Positions 1 through 8,347 of a DNA stretch of 53,194 nt are shown here, piece by piece. This DNA comes from an uncultured Verrucomicrobiota bacterium. GTDB lineage: Bacteria; Verrucomicrobiota; Verrucomicrobiia; Limisphaerales; UBA9464. How positions within the stretch are numbered: position 1 is the stretch's first letter; each line of letters begins with the position of its first letter. Location of the stretch: the NCBI GenBank assembly GCA_903842505.1, contig CAIMMI010000087.1, positions 1-53,194 on the forward strand, read 5' to 3'. The notes under the pieces were generated by a model. The model searched no databases and had not been told where the DNA came from. It was given only the letters and a program-made list of their open reading frames with translations. A program made the position numbers and the translations under genes.

Positions 1-639
1 ACCCGCCCGGCGCATCAACGATACCGCCTCCTCCAGAGTCTCCGTCACGGGCCACGGCAAATCCGAGGAACCCATCCACGGCATCGCGCGGAAATCGATC
101 TGCGGGTCCCCGAACGGATCCGTTTGCGTCGCCACCACCGTTCCCCCGGATACCCTCAACACCACCCGCACCGGCGCATCCTCGGGCAATTCCATCACCA
201 TCGACCCGAACATCCAGGCCGCCTCCAGCAGGATGGCCTCGGGACGATCCACCCGCACTGCACGGATCACCCGATCCACGCGCGCATTGAATCCCGGGGT
301 GTCATAGGCCCGGACCCGGAAGAATCCTGAATCACCCAGCGAACCCAACTCGTGAATCCAGGCCGCGCGGCCCGTCGCATCGGTGTCCACCGACACCACC
401 GTCCACTCCTCCGGCGCCAAGCCAGAGGCGGCTTCCCAGACCAGTCGAACCGTTGTCGGGGGAGCCTCGGCGCGAACAAGCAAACCAGTCCCCGCGGTCA
501 CGACGGACAAGCCCACCTCCTGCGCGCTCAAGGAAACCGACGCCAGCAGCAACCCCAGAACCCAGACGCCACACCGGGCCAAACCTGACCCCGTGCGGGA
601 CGCAAACGATGGGAAAACCACGGGAATGATCGAACTCAT
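1..639 (-). CDS. Secreted protein of unknown function (C-terminus beyond window)
   Basis: The reading frame is open from an ATG at 639 to the left edge, giving 213 residues with no stop, so the C-terminus lies outside the window. The N-terminus has basic residues followed by a hydrophobic stretch (GVWVLGLLLASVSLSA) ending in a plausible signal peptidase site near residue 44. The exported part looks beta-rich and contains a GFFRVRAYD motif, like the FFR-type ends of Ig-like or fibronectin-like modules common in large verrucomicrobial surface proteins. No enzyme motif is visible in the part present. It is divergently oriented from the DUF1592 gene at 863. Function is not recognised; export is the only supported statement. 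Confidence 0.7.
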   Translation of the reverse strand, partial: MSSIIPVVFPSFASRTGSGLARCGVWVLGLLLASVSLSAQEVGLSVVTAGTGLLVRAEAPPTTVRLVWEAASGLAPEEWTVVSVDTDATGRAAWIHELGSLGDSGFFRVRAYDTPGFNARVDRVIRAVRVDRPEAILLEAAWMFGSMVMELPEDAPVRVVLRVSGGTVVATQTDPFGDPQIDFRAMPWMGSSDLPWPVTETLEEAVSLMRRAG

Positions 640-736
640 CGATCCAAGCTCATAGGGCACCCGCCACCCCAACCGCAAGTCATGCCTTGCCAGGTGAGCA
701 CCCTCGCAGGAGGAAGACCGCCATCCCAACCCGGCC

Positions 737-787
737 CATCTGCGAAATCCGTGCAATCGGTGGCTACTCCAACTTCCGCTTTTCAGC
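737..787 (+). repeat. ATCTGCG-family intergenic repeat, copy 1 (half element)
   Basis: The stretch holds a degenerate CATCTGCGAAAT unit followed by CCAACTTCCGCTTTTCAG. The same arrangement occurs at 2958-3006 (CATCTGCGCCAT units, then CCAACTGCCGCTTTCAG). It lies in the leader region of the DUF1592 gene. Only one arm is recognisable here. Confidence 0.5.
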
Positions 788-862
788 TGACTGGATCGGC
801 ATCCATGAAGGGGGCGCTGGAACGGATTCTCGTCATTCCATTCCCTGGAAAGTCGTGGTTGG

Positions 863-2806
863 ATGCCACCCATGCCGCCCGCACGCGTTGTCCGGCTTGC
901 TCCCGCGAAAATCGCGGCTCTGGGCTGTGCCCTGGTCTTGTCGCTGGTCGCGCCGTGCCTGGCGGAGACCAACCCAGCGAGTCCGGAAGAGGCGGCGCTC
1001 CGATCCGACGCCACGAAGACCTTCAAGGAGCACGTGGAACCCTTCGTGAAGAACTACTGCACGAAGTGCCACGGCGGTGGACGCGCCAAGGCGAACATCA
1101 ACCTCGAGGTGGATCTGAAGGATCCCGGCCGAGGCACCGCATTCGTGCATTGGAAGAAGGCCGTTGCGAACGTCAAGGTGCACGACATGCCGCCGGAAGA
1201 CGCGGCCAGGCAACCCACCGAGGAGGAACGCCTCCAGTTCATCGGGTGGATCGGCAAACTGAAACACCTGAGCCCAAGAAATCCCGGCCCGTTCGTGATG
1301 CGGCGGCTGTCCAAGGTCGAGTACGCCAACACACTGCAGGATCTCTACGGAGTGAACCCGTCGATCGCCGACCGCCTTCCGGAGGAAGTCGTCGGAGAGG
1401 GCTACCTCAACTCGATCTCCCCACTGCAATCGGAGCTGTTCCTCGAGATCGCCAACGAGGTGGTCGGCCAAATCGTCGCGCCGGAACGCAAGGCGCCGAC
1501 CACCGTCCAGAAGAGGCTCTTTGGCAGGAAGCCACCCGAGGGCACCGATCTTCGCAACGCAGCACGCCAGGTCGCGCGCTCGTTGGCCCGCGATGCCTAC
1601 CGCCGACCGCCCACCGAAGCGGAGCTGGACGTCCTTGTGGACGTCTTCGACCTCGCCCGGGGGAAGGAGCTGGATTACACGGCGTCGCTCGGCTGGATGC
1701 TCAAGGCAGTCCTGGTTTCTCCGCAGTTCCTCTTCATCGCCCCGGCCGGAGAGGCTGAACCCAACGAAAGGACAGTCCGCCTGGACGACCACCATCTGGC
1801 GGCGCGCCTCTCGTATCTGTTGTGGTCGGCCCCGCCCGACGCCGAACTGTCCGCCCTGGCCGACAAGGGCGAGCTGCACCAACCCAGGACACTGCGGGCG
1901 CAGACGAAGCGGCTTTTGCTCCACCCTCGCGCCCGGGCCCTGTTCGACGGATTCGGCGCCCAGTGGCTGAGGGTGAACGATCTGGAGCACCAGGTTTTTG
2001 ATCCCAAGCTGTTCCCCGGGATGACGCCGGCTTTGCGGGTGGCGATGATGAATGAAGCCCGCTTGTTCTTCGAAAGCCTCGTGCACAAGAACGATCGGGC
2101 CATCCGGTTGGTGGACAGCGACTATACCTTCCTGAATGAACCGCTCGCCGAGTTGTACGGCCTCGGGTCCTCCGTCAAAGGTCCCAGGATGCGCCGGGTC
2201 AGACTCGAGAACCCCAACCGGGGCGGCATCCTCGGCATGCCAGCCACACTGGCCGCAACCTCGTTCCCCACCCGGACCAGCCCCGTTCGTCGAGGCGTGT
2301 GGGTCCTGGAGCAGATCCTCGGTGAACACGTTCCGCCGCCCCTGCCCGACATTCCCCAACTCGACGCGCAGGAACCGAACCATGTGAAGGGATTGACCCT
2401 GCGCCAACGGACCGAACTACATACGAAGAATCCCGTTTGCGCCAACTGCCACCAGACGCTCGACCCGATCGGTTTCGGTCTGGAGAATTTCGATGCCGTC
2501 GGCCGCTGGCGTGACCGGAATGAGGCCGGGATCGCGATCGACTCGGCAGGAAAACTTCCCACCGGAGCCGCCTTCTCCAACCCGGCGGAATTGAAGCGCC
2601 TCCTCGCCGGACGGGAGTCCGACCTGGCCCGGAACCTGACCGAACGGTTCATGGCTTACGCGCTCGGTCGACCGTTGGAAGGCTACGATGAAGTCGTCAT
2701 CGACCAATTGATGACCCGGATTGCCGCAGATCAATACCGGGTGAGGACGATCCTGACCGAAGTCATCGCCAGTTACCTTTTTACCCACCGCAGAATCGAA
2801 AAGTGA
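863..2806 (+). CDS. DUF1592-family c-type cytochrome-like protein (PSCyt/DUF1587/DUF1595/DUF1592/DUF1588/DUF1585)
   Basis: This 647-residue protein begins with a hydrophobic export signal (about residues 15-35) and then a haem-attachment motif CTKCH at residues 66-70, as in planctomycete cytochrome C modules. The line [19 protein letters not shown] near residue 145 is typical of DUF1587, [14 protein letters not shown] near 236 of DUF1595, followed by DUF1592, DUF1588 with a second CxxCH (CANCH, 526-530, then [19 protein letters not shown]) and a C-terminal DUF1585 region. The order and length fit the usual short form of the family. Family knowledge gives no proven reaction; a periplasmic haem protein working with the DUF1552 protein encoded next is the common inference. 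ATG 863 is chosen because it precedes the export signal; an in-frame ATG at 872 is possible. Confidence 0.9.
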   Translation: MPPMPPARVVRLAPAKIAALGCALVLSLVAPCLAETNPASPEEAALRSDATKTFKEHVEPFVKNYCTKCHGGGRAKANINLEVDLKDPGRGTAFVHWKKAVANVKVHDMPPEDAARQPTEEERLQFIGWIGKLKHLSPRNPGPFVMRRLSKVEYANTLQDLYGVNPSIADRLPEEVVGEGYLNSISPLQSELFLEIANEVVGQIVAPERKAPTTVQKRLFGRKPPEGTDLRNAARQVARSLARDAYRRPPTEAELDVLVDVFDLARGKELDYTASLGWMLKAVLVSPQFLFIAPAGEAEPNERTVRLDDHHLAARLSYLLWSAPPDAELSALADKGELHQPRTLRAQTKRLLLHPRARALFDGFGAQWLRVNDLEHQVFDPKLFPGMTPALRVAMMNEARLFFESLVHKNDRAIRLVDSDYTFLNEPLAELYGLGSSVKGPRMRRVRLENPNRGGILGMPATLAATSFPTRTSPVRRGVWVLEQILGEHVPPPLPDIPQLDAQEPNHVKGLTLRQRTELHTKNPVCANCHQTLDPIGFGLENFDAVGRWRDRNEAGIAIDSAGKLPTGAAFSNPAELKRLLAGRESDLARNLTERFMAYALGRPLEGYDEVVIDQLMTRIAADQYRVRTILTEVIASYLFTHRRIEK

Positions 2807-2845
2807 CCGCAACGCACAACCATCAACCTATAACCGGCAGTTCAT

Positions 2846-3006
2846 TTAACCGCAGATGTCGCCGATTCCGCAGATGGAGCGGCAGAAATGCCAGCACCCG
2901 AGGCTCGTGCACACGTCACCTTGCGGGTGAAGGGCACGCCCAATCCAAGCTCCTGACTATCTGCGCCATCTGCGCCATCTGCAGTTCCAACTGCCGCTTT
3001 CAGCAT
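2846..3006. repeat. ATCTGCG-family inverted repeat element, copy 2
   Basis: The left arm (2846-2877) carries two CCGCAGATG units in one orientation. The right arm (2958-2988) carries three ATCTGC units in the other orientation. The arms are separated by about 80 bases, so the whole could fold on itself. It ends 13 bases before the DUF1552 start codon and shares its right-hand tail with the stretch at 770-787. Confidence 0.55.
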
Positions 3007-3018
3007 CCAAGCACCGCC

Positions 3019-4398
3019 ATGAATCCCCTGAATACCCCTTCCACCGTGGATCGCCGCACCTTCCTGAAAGGTGTGGGGGTCTCCCTCGCGCTGCCGTTCT
3101 TTGATTCCATCGGCTGGGCGGCTGGCCCGCATTCCGCCAAACCACCCGTACGCCTGGCATTCATGTATATGCCGCACGGGGTCATCATGGACCAGTTCTG
3201 GCCCAAGACTCAGGAGGAGTTCCTCCACTCGCCACCGCCCATCCTCCAGTCGCTGAAACCAATCATCAATCAGTGCCTCATGATGAAGGGCATCTCCGGT
3301 GTGCCGACCGCGCCCTTCGGCGGCGCCCCGCATGCCCTGGAGTTGTCGACCTGGCTCACCGCGCGGTTGCCCGACCCCGATTCGCGCGACCGCATCAGCA
3401 TCTCCATCTCCGCCGACCAGATCATGGCCAACTATGTCGGCGCCCAGACCCTGCTCCCGTCGCTTGAGCTGGCCACGATGCCTCAAACCTGGAAGGAGAA
3501 TCAGGAAGGTCTGCACGAGGGATACTACAACCACTGCAGCTTCCGCTCACCCACCCAACCCGTGCCCGCCGAGACCGATCCCCGCAATGTGTTGAACCGG
3601 CTTTTCGGTAAACGCGGCAAGGAGGGCAAGGTCACACAGACCAACCCTCTGGATCGCCAGATGCTCGACCGGGTCCTCGGCGGTGCCCGCGACCTGCGCC
3701 GCACCCTGGGCCGGGGAGATCAGCAGAAGCTCGACGAATACCTCGACAGTGTCCGCTCGGTGGAACGTCGCATCGCCGCCATCGAAACCCGCCAACAGCA
3801 GGCGGCTCTGGAGAAGAACGGTGTCGCCCCCTCCAAACGCCACGCCAACGACTCGGCGCCCATCGAGGTGAAGATTCCCGAAGGCGACAAGCGCAGTGAA
3901 TACATGCAGGTCATGTGCGACCTGACCATCCTCGCCTTCCAGACCGACACAACCCGTGTCAGCACCTATATCAGCTCCCGGCCCAACGGAGCGTCCTACC
4001 CCGAGCTGGGGTTCTCCGATCAGCACCACTCGCAGACGCATTACGGCAGCGATCAGGAGATGATCCGAAAGGTGGCGGCCATCAACAAACTGAACGTCGA
4101 TCAATTCGCCTACATGGTGACGAAGATGAACGGCCTCAAGGAGGGCGACGGCACCCTGCTCGACCACAGCATCATGATGTGGGGTTCGGGCCTGGAAGAC
4201 GGAGACCAGCACCGGCGCGAAAACCTCCCGTTCATCATCGCCGGCAAGGGCGGCGGTTCCCTCAGGACCGGACGGTTCCTGTCCAATGTCCGCGGCAACC
4301 AGGGCGACCTGCTCTCCACGCTGCTGTCCTGCGCCGGCGTCCCGCTGGATCGCCCGATCGGCATCGCCACCCAGCAGATCACCGACATGAAGGCCTGA
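3019..4398 (+). CDS. DUF1552 domain protein, partner of the DUF1592 cytochrome
   Basis: The gene encodes 459 residues from ATG 3019. The N-terminus has a Tat-like signal ([18 protein letters not shown]), so export in folded form is likely. The body matches DUF1552: [11 protein letters not shown] after the signal, repeated aromatic/histidine-rich segments, [15 protein letters not shown] in the middle, a DTTRVSTY segment and [13 protein letters not shown] toward the C-terminus. DUF1552 proteins lie in the alkaline phosphatase/sulfatase-like neighbourhood of DUF1501 and are almost always encoded beside DUF1592 proteins, as here. No substrate is known. An open frame extends upstream to 2803 but would run through the repeat element and lacks an export signal at its start, so ATG 3019 is preferred. 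Confidence 0.9.
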   Translation: MNPLNTPSTVDRRTFLKGVGVSLALPFFDSIGWAAGPHSAKPPVRLAFMYMPHGVIMDQFWPKTQEEFLHSPPPILQSLKPIINQCLMMKGISGVPTAPFGGAPHALELSTWLTARLPDPDSRDRISISISADQIMANYVGAQTLLPSLELATMPQTWKENQEGLHEGYYNHCSFRSPTQPVPAETDPRNVLNRLFGKRGKEGKVTQTNPLDRQMLDRVLGGARDLRRTLGRGDQQKLDEYLDSVRSVERRIAAIETRQQQAALEKNGVAPSKRHANDSAPIEVKIPEGDKRSEYMQVMCDLTILAFQTDTTRVSTYISSRPNGASYPELGFSDQHHSQTHYGSDQEMIRKVAAINKLNVDQFAYMVTKMNGLKEGDGTLLDHSIMMWGSGLEDGDQHRRENLPFIIAGKGGGSLRTGRFLSNVRGNQGDLLSTLLSCAGVPLDRPIGIATQQITDMKA

Positions 4399-4443
4399 GG
4401 GGAGCGGAGCACGCCTGCGCCCCCTCTCCCACGGCAACACCGC

Positions 4444-5199
4444 TTACTGCGGCCGCGCCTCCTCCCGGACACTGCTCCAGGCGATCCTTTGCAGGAAGGT
4501 CGCCTCTTCAGCGCTCACTCCCTCGGGCCTATAAACGGCACCCTCCGGAGTCCGGCCAAACAACACCCCATGGAAAACGCACGCCGCAAGGTACGTCCCA
4601 TGGATCGTCTCGTGTTCCCGATCCCGGCCCAGCATCGCCAACGCCGGGCGCTCCTGTTGCGCCCGGCGAAAGGCCTTTCCCACGGCCGCTATGGGCAACC
4701 GCAACCTCTCGGCCACGTTCCGATGTTCCCGCTCGATCTCTTCCAGACCAATCCATCCCAACCGCTGGTACGGCCACGCCATGAACAAAACCGTTTTTGA
4801 GCCCGCCTCCCGCGCCTCCGCATCAAAGCGCTGCACATACTCACCAAACAGCGTCAGGTCGTGTCCGGAATACTCGGGCAGATCCTCCTGAAGGATCACC
4901 CGATCGAAGTGTCCGTCCCGGATCCGCTCCCGCACTCCCGCCAGATTCCACATCACCTGTAACGTCGCCCCTCCCTGGGTCGCCCGCTCCGCTTCCACAT
5001 GGATCGCCGGTTCCACCGACGCCGCCAGTCGCCGCACATGGTTTTCAAGACCTCCATGGTAGTACGTAAAGCTGTTGCCCACGAAGAGCAGTCTCATCGG
5101 ATGATCCACGCTTCCTCCCTTCTCCAACCGATCCACCGAACGACAGGCCAACAACATCCAGATCGTCGGCAGCCACCACGCCCAAGTTCGGAATCTCAT
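4444..5199 (-). CDS. SGNH/GDSL-like hydrolase lipoprotein (DUF4886-like)
   Basis: The 251-residue product starts with a short hydrophobic segment ending in the lipobox-like LLAC (Cys19), suggesting a lipoprotein. The mature part opens with RLLFVGNSFTYYHGG, the block I serine motif (Ser43) of DUF4886/SGNH-type proteins, followed by an ILQED segment and, near the C-terminus, an HGTYLAACVFHGVLFG segment matching the conserved G-Y-L-A-A-C region after the family's catalytic histidine. These proteins act on ester-linked groups, often of carbohydrates; the substrate here is unknown. The start overlaps the stop of a possible 50-codon frame upstream by an ATGA junction. It is convergent with the DUF1552 gene. 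Confidence 0.75.
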   Translation of the reverse strand: MRFRTWAWWLPTIWMLLACRSVDRLEKGGSVDHPMRLLFVGNSFTYYHGGLENHVRRLAASVEPAIHVEAERATQGGATLQVMWNLAGVRERIRDGHFDRVILQEDLPEYSGHDLTLFGEYVQRFDAEAREAGSKTVLFMAWPYQRLGWIGLEEIEREHRNVAERLRLPIAAVGKAFRRAQQERPALAMLGRDREHETIHGTYLAACVFHGVLFGRTPEGAVYRPEGVSAEEATFLQRIAWSSVREEARPQ

Positions 5200-5348
5200 C
5201 CACCAAACCCTGCCTCATCCGCCAGCACCAAGGCATCCCGAAGTTTTGGCCCCTGAACCAGACCTGCGAGAAGCGCGGCCAACCCCAACCGCAAAGCATC
5301 TCCCTCACCGGTCGCCCGTTTTCCAGGTGAAACCGACCGGGCTTCCAT
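5196..5348 (-). CDS. Possible 50-residue protein overlapping the SGNH lipoprotein start
   Basis: A frame of 50 codons runs from ATG 5348 to a TGA that overlaps the ATG of the lipoprotein gene as ATGA. That arrangement suggests translational coupling, and the region between the divergent lipoprotein and GNAT genes holds nothing else. The peptide (start MEARSVSPGKRATG, then an Ala/Leu-rich segment) has no recognisable domain. High GC makes chance frames of this size common, so the call is weak. Confidence 0.25.
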   Translation of the reverse strand: MEARSVSPGKRATGEGDALRLGLAALLAGLVQGPKLRDALVLADEAGFGG

Positions 5349-5363
5349 CGCATCCTCGCACCC

Positions 5364-5951
5364 ATGACCGAAGTCCGGCGGGTGTCACAGGAATGGGAAC
5401 TGGAGGGCATCGTCGCCCTGCAACGGGCCAACCTCCGTAAAAACCTGTCCGACTCCGAGGCCGCCCAGCAGGGATTCCTCACCGCCGAATACGATCTCCC
5501 CTACCTGCGCGCCATGAACGCCGCAGCCCCTTCCATCATCGCCGTCGACCAGTCCCAGATCGTCGGATACGCCCTGGTGGCCACCCAACCCAGCCGACAC
5601 GGTCACCCGTTCATCGGAGCGCTGTTCCAGGCGATCGACCCCCTCCTCTTCCGCGGCCAGACCTTCGACAAAACGCCCTACGTCGTCGTCGGGCAACTCT
5701 GCGTCGGCCGCCACCATCGCGGGCAGGGCTTGGTACAACGCCTGTACCAACACTTCCGCGAATCCCAGCAATCCGACTACCACTGCGCCGTCACGGACAT
5801 CGCCCGTGAGAACGTCCGCTCCCTTCGGGCCCACGTAAACACCGGCTTCCGGGTCATCCACTCCATCGCCTACGAAGGCCGCGACTGGGATATTGTCGTG
5901 TGGGACTGGAGATCCAACCCGGCTTCCGGGGAGTCGTCGTCTGCCCTTTGA
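5364..5951 (+). CDS. GNAT-family N-acetyltransferase
   Basis: The product has 195 residues. The central segment VVVGQLCVGRHHRGQGLVQRLY is the acetyl-CoA binding motif A of the GNAT fold (R/Q-x-x-G-x-G/A loop as RHHRGQG), preceded by a beta strand with GYALVAT and followed by AVTDIARENVRSLRAH and a GFRVIHSI strand, the typical motif B region. It transfers an acetyl group from acetyl-CoA to an amine; the acceptor cannot be read from sequence. It is monocistronic and divergent from the lipoprotein gene. Confidence 0.85.
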   Translation: MTEVRRVSQEWELEGIVALQRANLRKNLSDSEAAQQGFLTAEYDLPYLRAMNAAAPSIIAVDQSQIVGYALVATQPSRHGHPFIGALFQAIDPLLFRGQTFDKTPYVVVGQLCVGRHHRGQGLVQRLYQHFRESQQSDYHCAVTDIARENVRSLRAHVNTGFRVIHSIAYEGRDWDIVVWDWRSNPASGESSSAL

Positions 5952-6237
5952 TCAGGTTTCAGTCATGGGAGTTCATCTCCCGGACCAGACCGTCGACCCG
6001 CCGCAGGACCTCGGGCGCGTGAACCTGCCCGGTGAGACGGAGTTTCGGAAACCTGAAGAAGAGAACCCTCGAAAACCCGAGGAAACCTGATTGGGGGCGA
6101 GGGCAGGAATCAGCATGTAAACACCTGCTGAAAAGTCATTTATAACAATTGTTGCCAGGAAATAAAGCCCACCACCCCCTACCCTTCCACGCCTCTCCAG
6201 TACCCGGTTGGTGTCCGTTTTTCCGGGCCTCCCGTAA
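5952..6237. other. Gene-free stretch with an AT-rich patch
   Basis: No convincing gene is present. A minus-strand frame ending near 5963 reads LRRVDGLVREMNSHD before a stop and may be the tail of a lost gene, but no start or domain is visible. An AT-rich patch follows 6111 and contains the perfect palindrome AACAATTGTT (6144-6153), unlike the GC-rich surroundings. Confidence 0.4.
6092..6111 (+). other. Candidate att-like copy of the tRNA-Cys 3' end
   Basis: These 20 bases match the 3' end of tRNA-Cys (8028-8047, same strand orientation) at 17 of 20 positions, sharing CGAGGG and GGAATC blocks. The two copies bracket about 1.9 kb of decayed toxin-antitoxin genes. This fits an old integration next to the tRNA, but the match is imperfect and no integrase remains. 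Confidence 0.35.
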
Positions 6238-6403
6238 ATCGACAAGGGCGCATTGGCACGTCATCTCGGCCTATCGCGACACACCATCGACGACTGGCTC
6301 CAACGCAGCATGCCCCACCTCAAGCTCGGTGCCCGCCGCGTCCGCTTCGACACTCCGCGAGATCGAAGCCTGGCTCCCCCGGGAATGGCGCACCGTCCAG
6401 TAA
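6238..6403 (+). pseudogene. Frameshifted helix-turn-helix (excisionase/AlpA-like) remnant
   Basis: Directly after a stop at 6235 the frame reads DKGALARHLGLSRHTIDDW, a MerR/excisionase-type helix-turn-helix, then LKLGARRVRFD. Here the homology moves to the next frame by one base (about 6351) and continues as LREIEAWLPREWRTVQ to a stop at 6403. The two halves together make the usual roughly 60-residue DNA-binding domain, and the N-terminus is missing. It is therefore a broken gene; its original role could have been recombination directionality or regulation. Confidence 0.6.
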
Positions 6404-6432
6404 GGGAAGTCGCGGTGATCTCGCGCACCGCC

Positions 6433-6600
6433 CTACCCCTGATCAGACGTGATGAACAGATCGAACTCACCCTCCGCCAACCGAATCAGATCTCCGTTCT
6501 TCACCCCACCCCACCCTCGCTTCTGGGCGGTGGTGCATTCGTGGCCAGTGAGCAGACGGCGCATCGGCCAAGGAACGCACTCATCCAGAAGGATCCTCAT
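6433..6600 (-). pseudogene. Truncated DUF5615 PIN-like toxin
   Basis: The frame starts with MRILLDECVPWPMRRLL, the characteristic N-terminus of DUF5615 PIN-like nucleases (first acidic residue in LLDE), continues through KNGDLIRLAEG and FDLFITSDQ (second conserved Asp), and stops after 55 residues. Full-length members have roughly 110 residues, so the C-terminal half with the remaining catalytic positions is gone. The ATG overlaps the TGA of the DUF433 gene by four bases, the normal coupling of such pairs. It abuts the broken HTH gene, so a deletion junction probably lies near 6404-6433. Confidence 0.75.
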
Positions 6601-6806
6601 GCGGTCAGGAGGGCGGATTCAGACCGATCCAGGAGCTGGCAGGCCATCTGGCGCGTCACGGACGGGAAGCACTCGAGGAACTCGTCCAACGTGTAGTTCC
6701 CCTCCAGATACTCAAAAAGCGTCTTCACCAGCACGCGGGTGCCCTTGAAGACCGGCGTACCGCCCAGAACATCCGGGTCCACCGTGATCAGGTCGTTCGC
6801 ATTCAC
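6597..6806 (-). CDS. DUF433 family antitoxin
   Basis: The 69-residue protein begins MNANDLITVDPDVLGGTPVFKGTRV by pieces: ITVDPDVLGGTP, FKGTRV and LFEYLEGNYTLDEFLECFP are the signature blocks of DUF433, a small helix-turn-helix-containing antitoxin family paired with DUF5615 toxins. Length is normal for the family. It probably binds its own promoter and neutralises the toxin, but the toxin gene downstream is truncated, so the antitoxin may be an orphan left by decay. Confidence 0.85.
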   Translation of the reverse strand: MNANDLITVDPDVLGGTPVFKGTRVLVKTLFEYLEGNYTLDEFLECFPSVTRQMACQLLDRSESALLTA

Positions 6807-6891
6807 CAGTAAACCCTAACCCTGGGGCCCAACGGCGTAAAGACGCGCCCCTCTCGGTGAAGGGACAGATCCCGACTCACGCCGCGGCCAT

Positions 6892-7212
6892 TCAACGTAA
6901 GCGCCAGGTGGCCATGACCAATGCAGCCTGCTTGAGATTCGTGATCCGCCCCTTGCGACCGTCCCCAACGAGCGAAGCCCGAATTTGCTGGGCACGAGCG
7001 TTCGCGCGGCTCCGTTGGGCGCGCTTCAACCCAGCCAGACGAGCCCCCGACAAGGTTCCCGTAGAACTGGTCGGGATCAGCAGATCCGGGATCCATCCGC
7101 CCACCAGCACCATGTCGTCACGATACTCGCCAAGGATGTGCATCAACTCGATGGGGACGGACTTGGCCGCTTCCACGGCGGCGGCGGTGTAATCTATTCG
7201 TTCCCCTGCCAT
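6892..7212 (-). pseudogene. Truncated AbiEii-type nucleotidyltransferase toxin
   Basis: From ATG 7212 the frame reads MAGERIDYTAAAVEAAK and then DDMVLVGGWIPDLLIP, the N-terminal glycine-rich core of the AbiEii/AbiGii nucleotidyltransferase toxins. The following acidic DxD segment and the rest of the enzyme are missing: after LLIP the remaining 60 residues are basic and show no resemblance to the family. Intact members have about 250-300 residues. The start overlaps the end of the AbiEi-like remnant, which is the usual abiE order. It is judged inactive. Confidence 0.65.
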
Positions 7213-7693
7213 GTGTTCTCGATGACTTGGTGTTTCAGGAATTCCGCCGCTTCGTCGCCACGTCCCTTGATCTGTCGGAGGTGCAGGTAGGTCTGCACGG
7301 GCGAGGTGACCATGACGCCACCCTTCCTCTCTGCCCCGTAAAGCACCCCATCGTCGTACGGCGTCATCAGGATCACGCTCCTTCCTCACGGCAGATGACG
7401 GCGGCCTTCGGCGAAATGTACGGGGCCATGACCACACCGTAGGCATCGGGCCACTGTTCCCGGAAGCGCGCCAACTGGTTCGTTGCCTCGCGCACCACGC
7501 GGGGTTGCCCCACCGATCTGACATCGACGATCAGCGTGGTCTTGCCGGCTTGGGTCTTTACCTGCAGCTGGGAATCCGGGCCGGCCTGAAGGCTCGAGGA
7601 TTCCTTCGCCAAGCGCACCGTCACGAAAGGCACCTCCTTGAGGCACCCGAGAAGCACATCCCTCGCTCGATCAATCATTACTGTGCTTTTCAT
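7194..7693 (-). pseudogene. AbiEi-like antitoxin with internal deletion
   Basis: The first part (ATG 7693, about 107 codons) matches the N-terminal nuclease-fold region of AbiEi-family antitoxins: LIVDVRSVGQPRVVREA, NQLARFREQWPDAYGVV, APYISPKAAVICREEG, then an early stop at 7373. Immediately downstream in another frame comes the family C-terminus: LMTPYDDGVLYGAER, VTSPVQTYLHL, KGRGDEAAEFL. The middle (winged-helix part, roughly 200 residues) is absent and the ends are joined out of frame, the signature of a deletion rather than sequencing noise. It should no longer encode a working antitoxin. Confidence 0.7.
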
Positions 7694-7704
7694 TCGAATC
7701 ACCA

Positions 7705-7724
7705 CTTTCAACAACTGTTGAAAG
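7705..7724. promoter_or_regulatory. Dyad upstream of the AbiEi remnant, possible operator
   Basis: CTTTCAACA and TGTTGAAAG form a perfect 9-bp inverted repeat with a two-base spacer, 11 bases upstream of the AbiEi-like ATG. AbiEi antitoxins are known to autorepress through inverted repeats in their promoter, so this may be the fossil operator. The link is inferred from position only. Confidence 0.4.
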
Positions 7725-8027
7725 CGATGGTTCCAATGAATCACGGACAAGCTCGAATCCACGGCGGACGTCCATGTCGTAGCGTCGGCTCGCCAATCTC
7801 ATCCCGGCATCCCCCAAACACCGACATACAGAGGAGCCTGCCGCCAATACTCCGCGGGCGTACCGTTTTCCCAGTTACCGCCCCGACGCAACAGGCAAGG
7901 GTCGGTTTTCACCTACCGCCGATTCGCACAAGTGGCCCAAAATGGCGGTTTTCAGAGAGGGCCAATTCGCCATGTCATCCGAGCAGTGGACGAGTGGTCG
8001 CCGTGTAACGGCAGAGTTTTGGAAGAC
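7725..8027. other. Gene-free stretch upstream of the AbiE remnant
   Basis: No frame with recognisable protein content, RNA gene or clear repeat was found. The region separates the tRNA-Cys 3' end from the decayed AbiE pair and probably contains its old promoter. Confidence 0.4.
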
Positions 8028-8102
8028 TGGAGGCGAGGGTCGGAATCGAACCGACGGATGGAGCTTTTGCAGAGCTCTGCCTTACCACTTGGCTACCCCG
8101 CC
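8028..8102 (-). tRNA. tRNA-Cys (GCA)
   Basis: The minus strand folds as a cloverleaf: acceptor GGCGGGG pairs with CCTCGCC (one G-U), anticodon stem GAGCT/AGCTC encloses loop CTGCAAA giving anticodon GCA, and the T arm is GTCGG-TTCGATT-CCGAC. CCA is encoded (8028-8030). The 3' end faces the toxin-antitoxin remnants, the side on which elements integrating into a tRNA would sit. Confidence 0.95.
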
Positions 8103-8180
8103 CTTGAAGGCCCGCGAAATAAACGACACACCGAGGGATTGGGCAAGGCGGAATTCCTGCGAAGGGATCCAAAGTGCCAA

Positions 8181-8203
8181 AGTTCCAAGTTTGAAGATTC
8201 CAG
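8181..8203. repeat. CAAGTTT/GAAGATTC core repeat
   Basis: TTCCAAGTTTGAAGATTCC resembles core motifs at 13011-13075, 16651-16673, 34003-34025, 44343-44367, 44411-44449 and 51347-51368, all intergenic. Confidence 0.5.
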
Positions 8204-8347
8204 ATCGAGGCGGCAGCGGCCTTGCAGCCTGGACCTGAAGACTGGCGAGTCGCTCCCCTCACCTTTTGCGGGCTTTCCGTCGACGGTGCATCCGGGCAGA
8301 ACAGGTGGGTGCGATCCGAGTGGGTGCAGCGGCTGAAATCGGGGTGG

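Noticed and set aside
2803-3018. N-terminal extension of the first DUF1552 protein
   Set aside because: The extension is translated repeat DNA and would bury the Tat signal.
5952-6090. Minus-strand coding remnant ending LRRVDGLVREMNSHD
   Set aside because: No start, no domain and too short to separate from chance.
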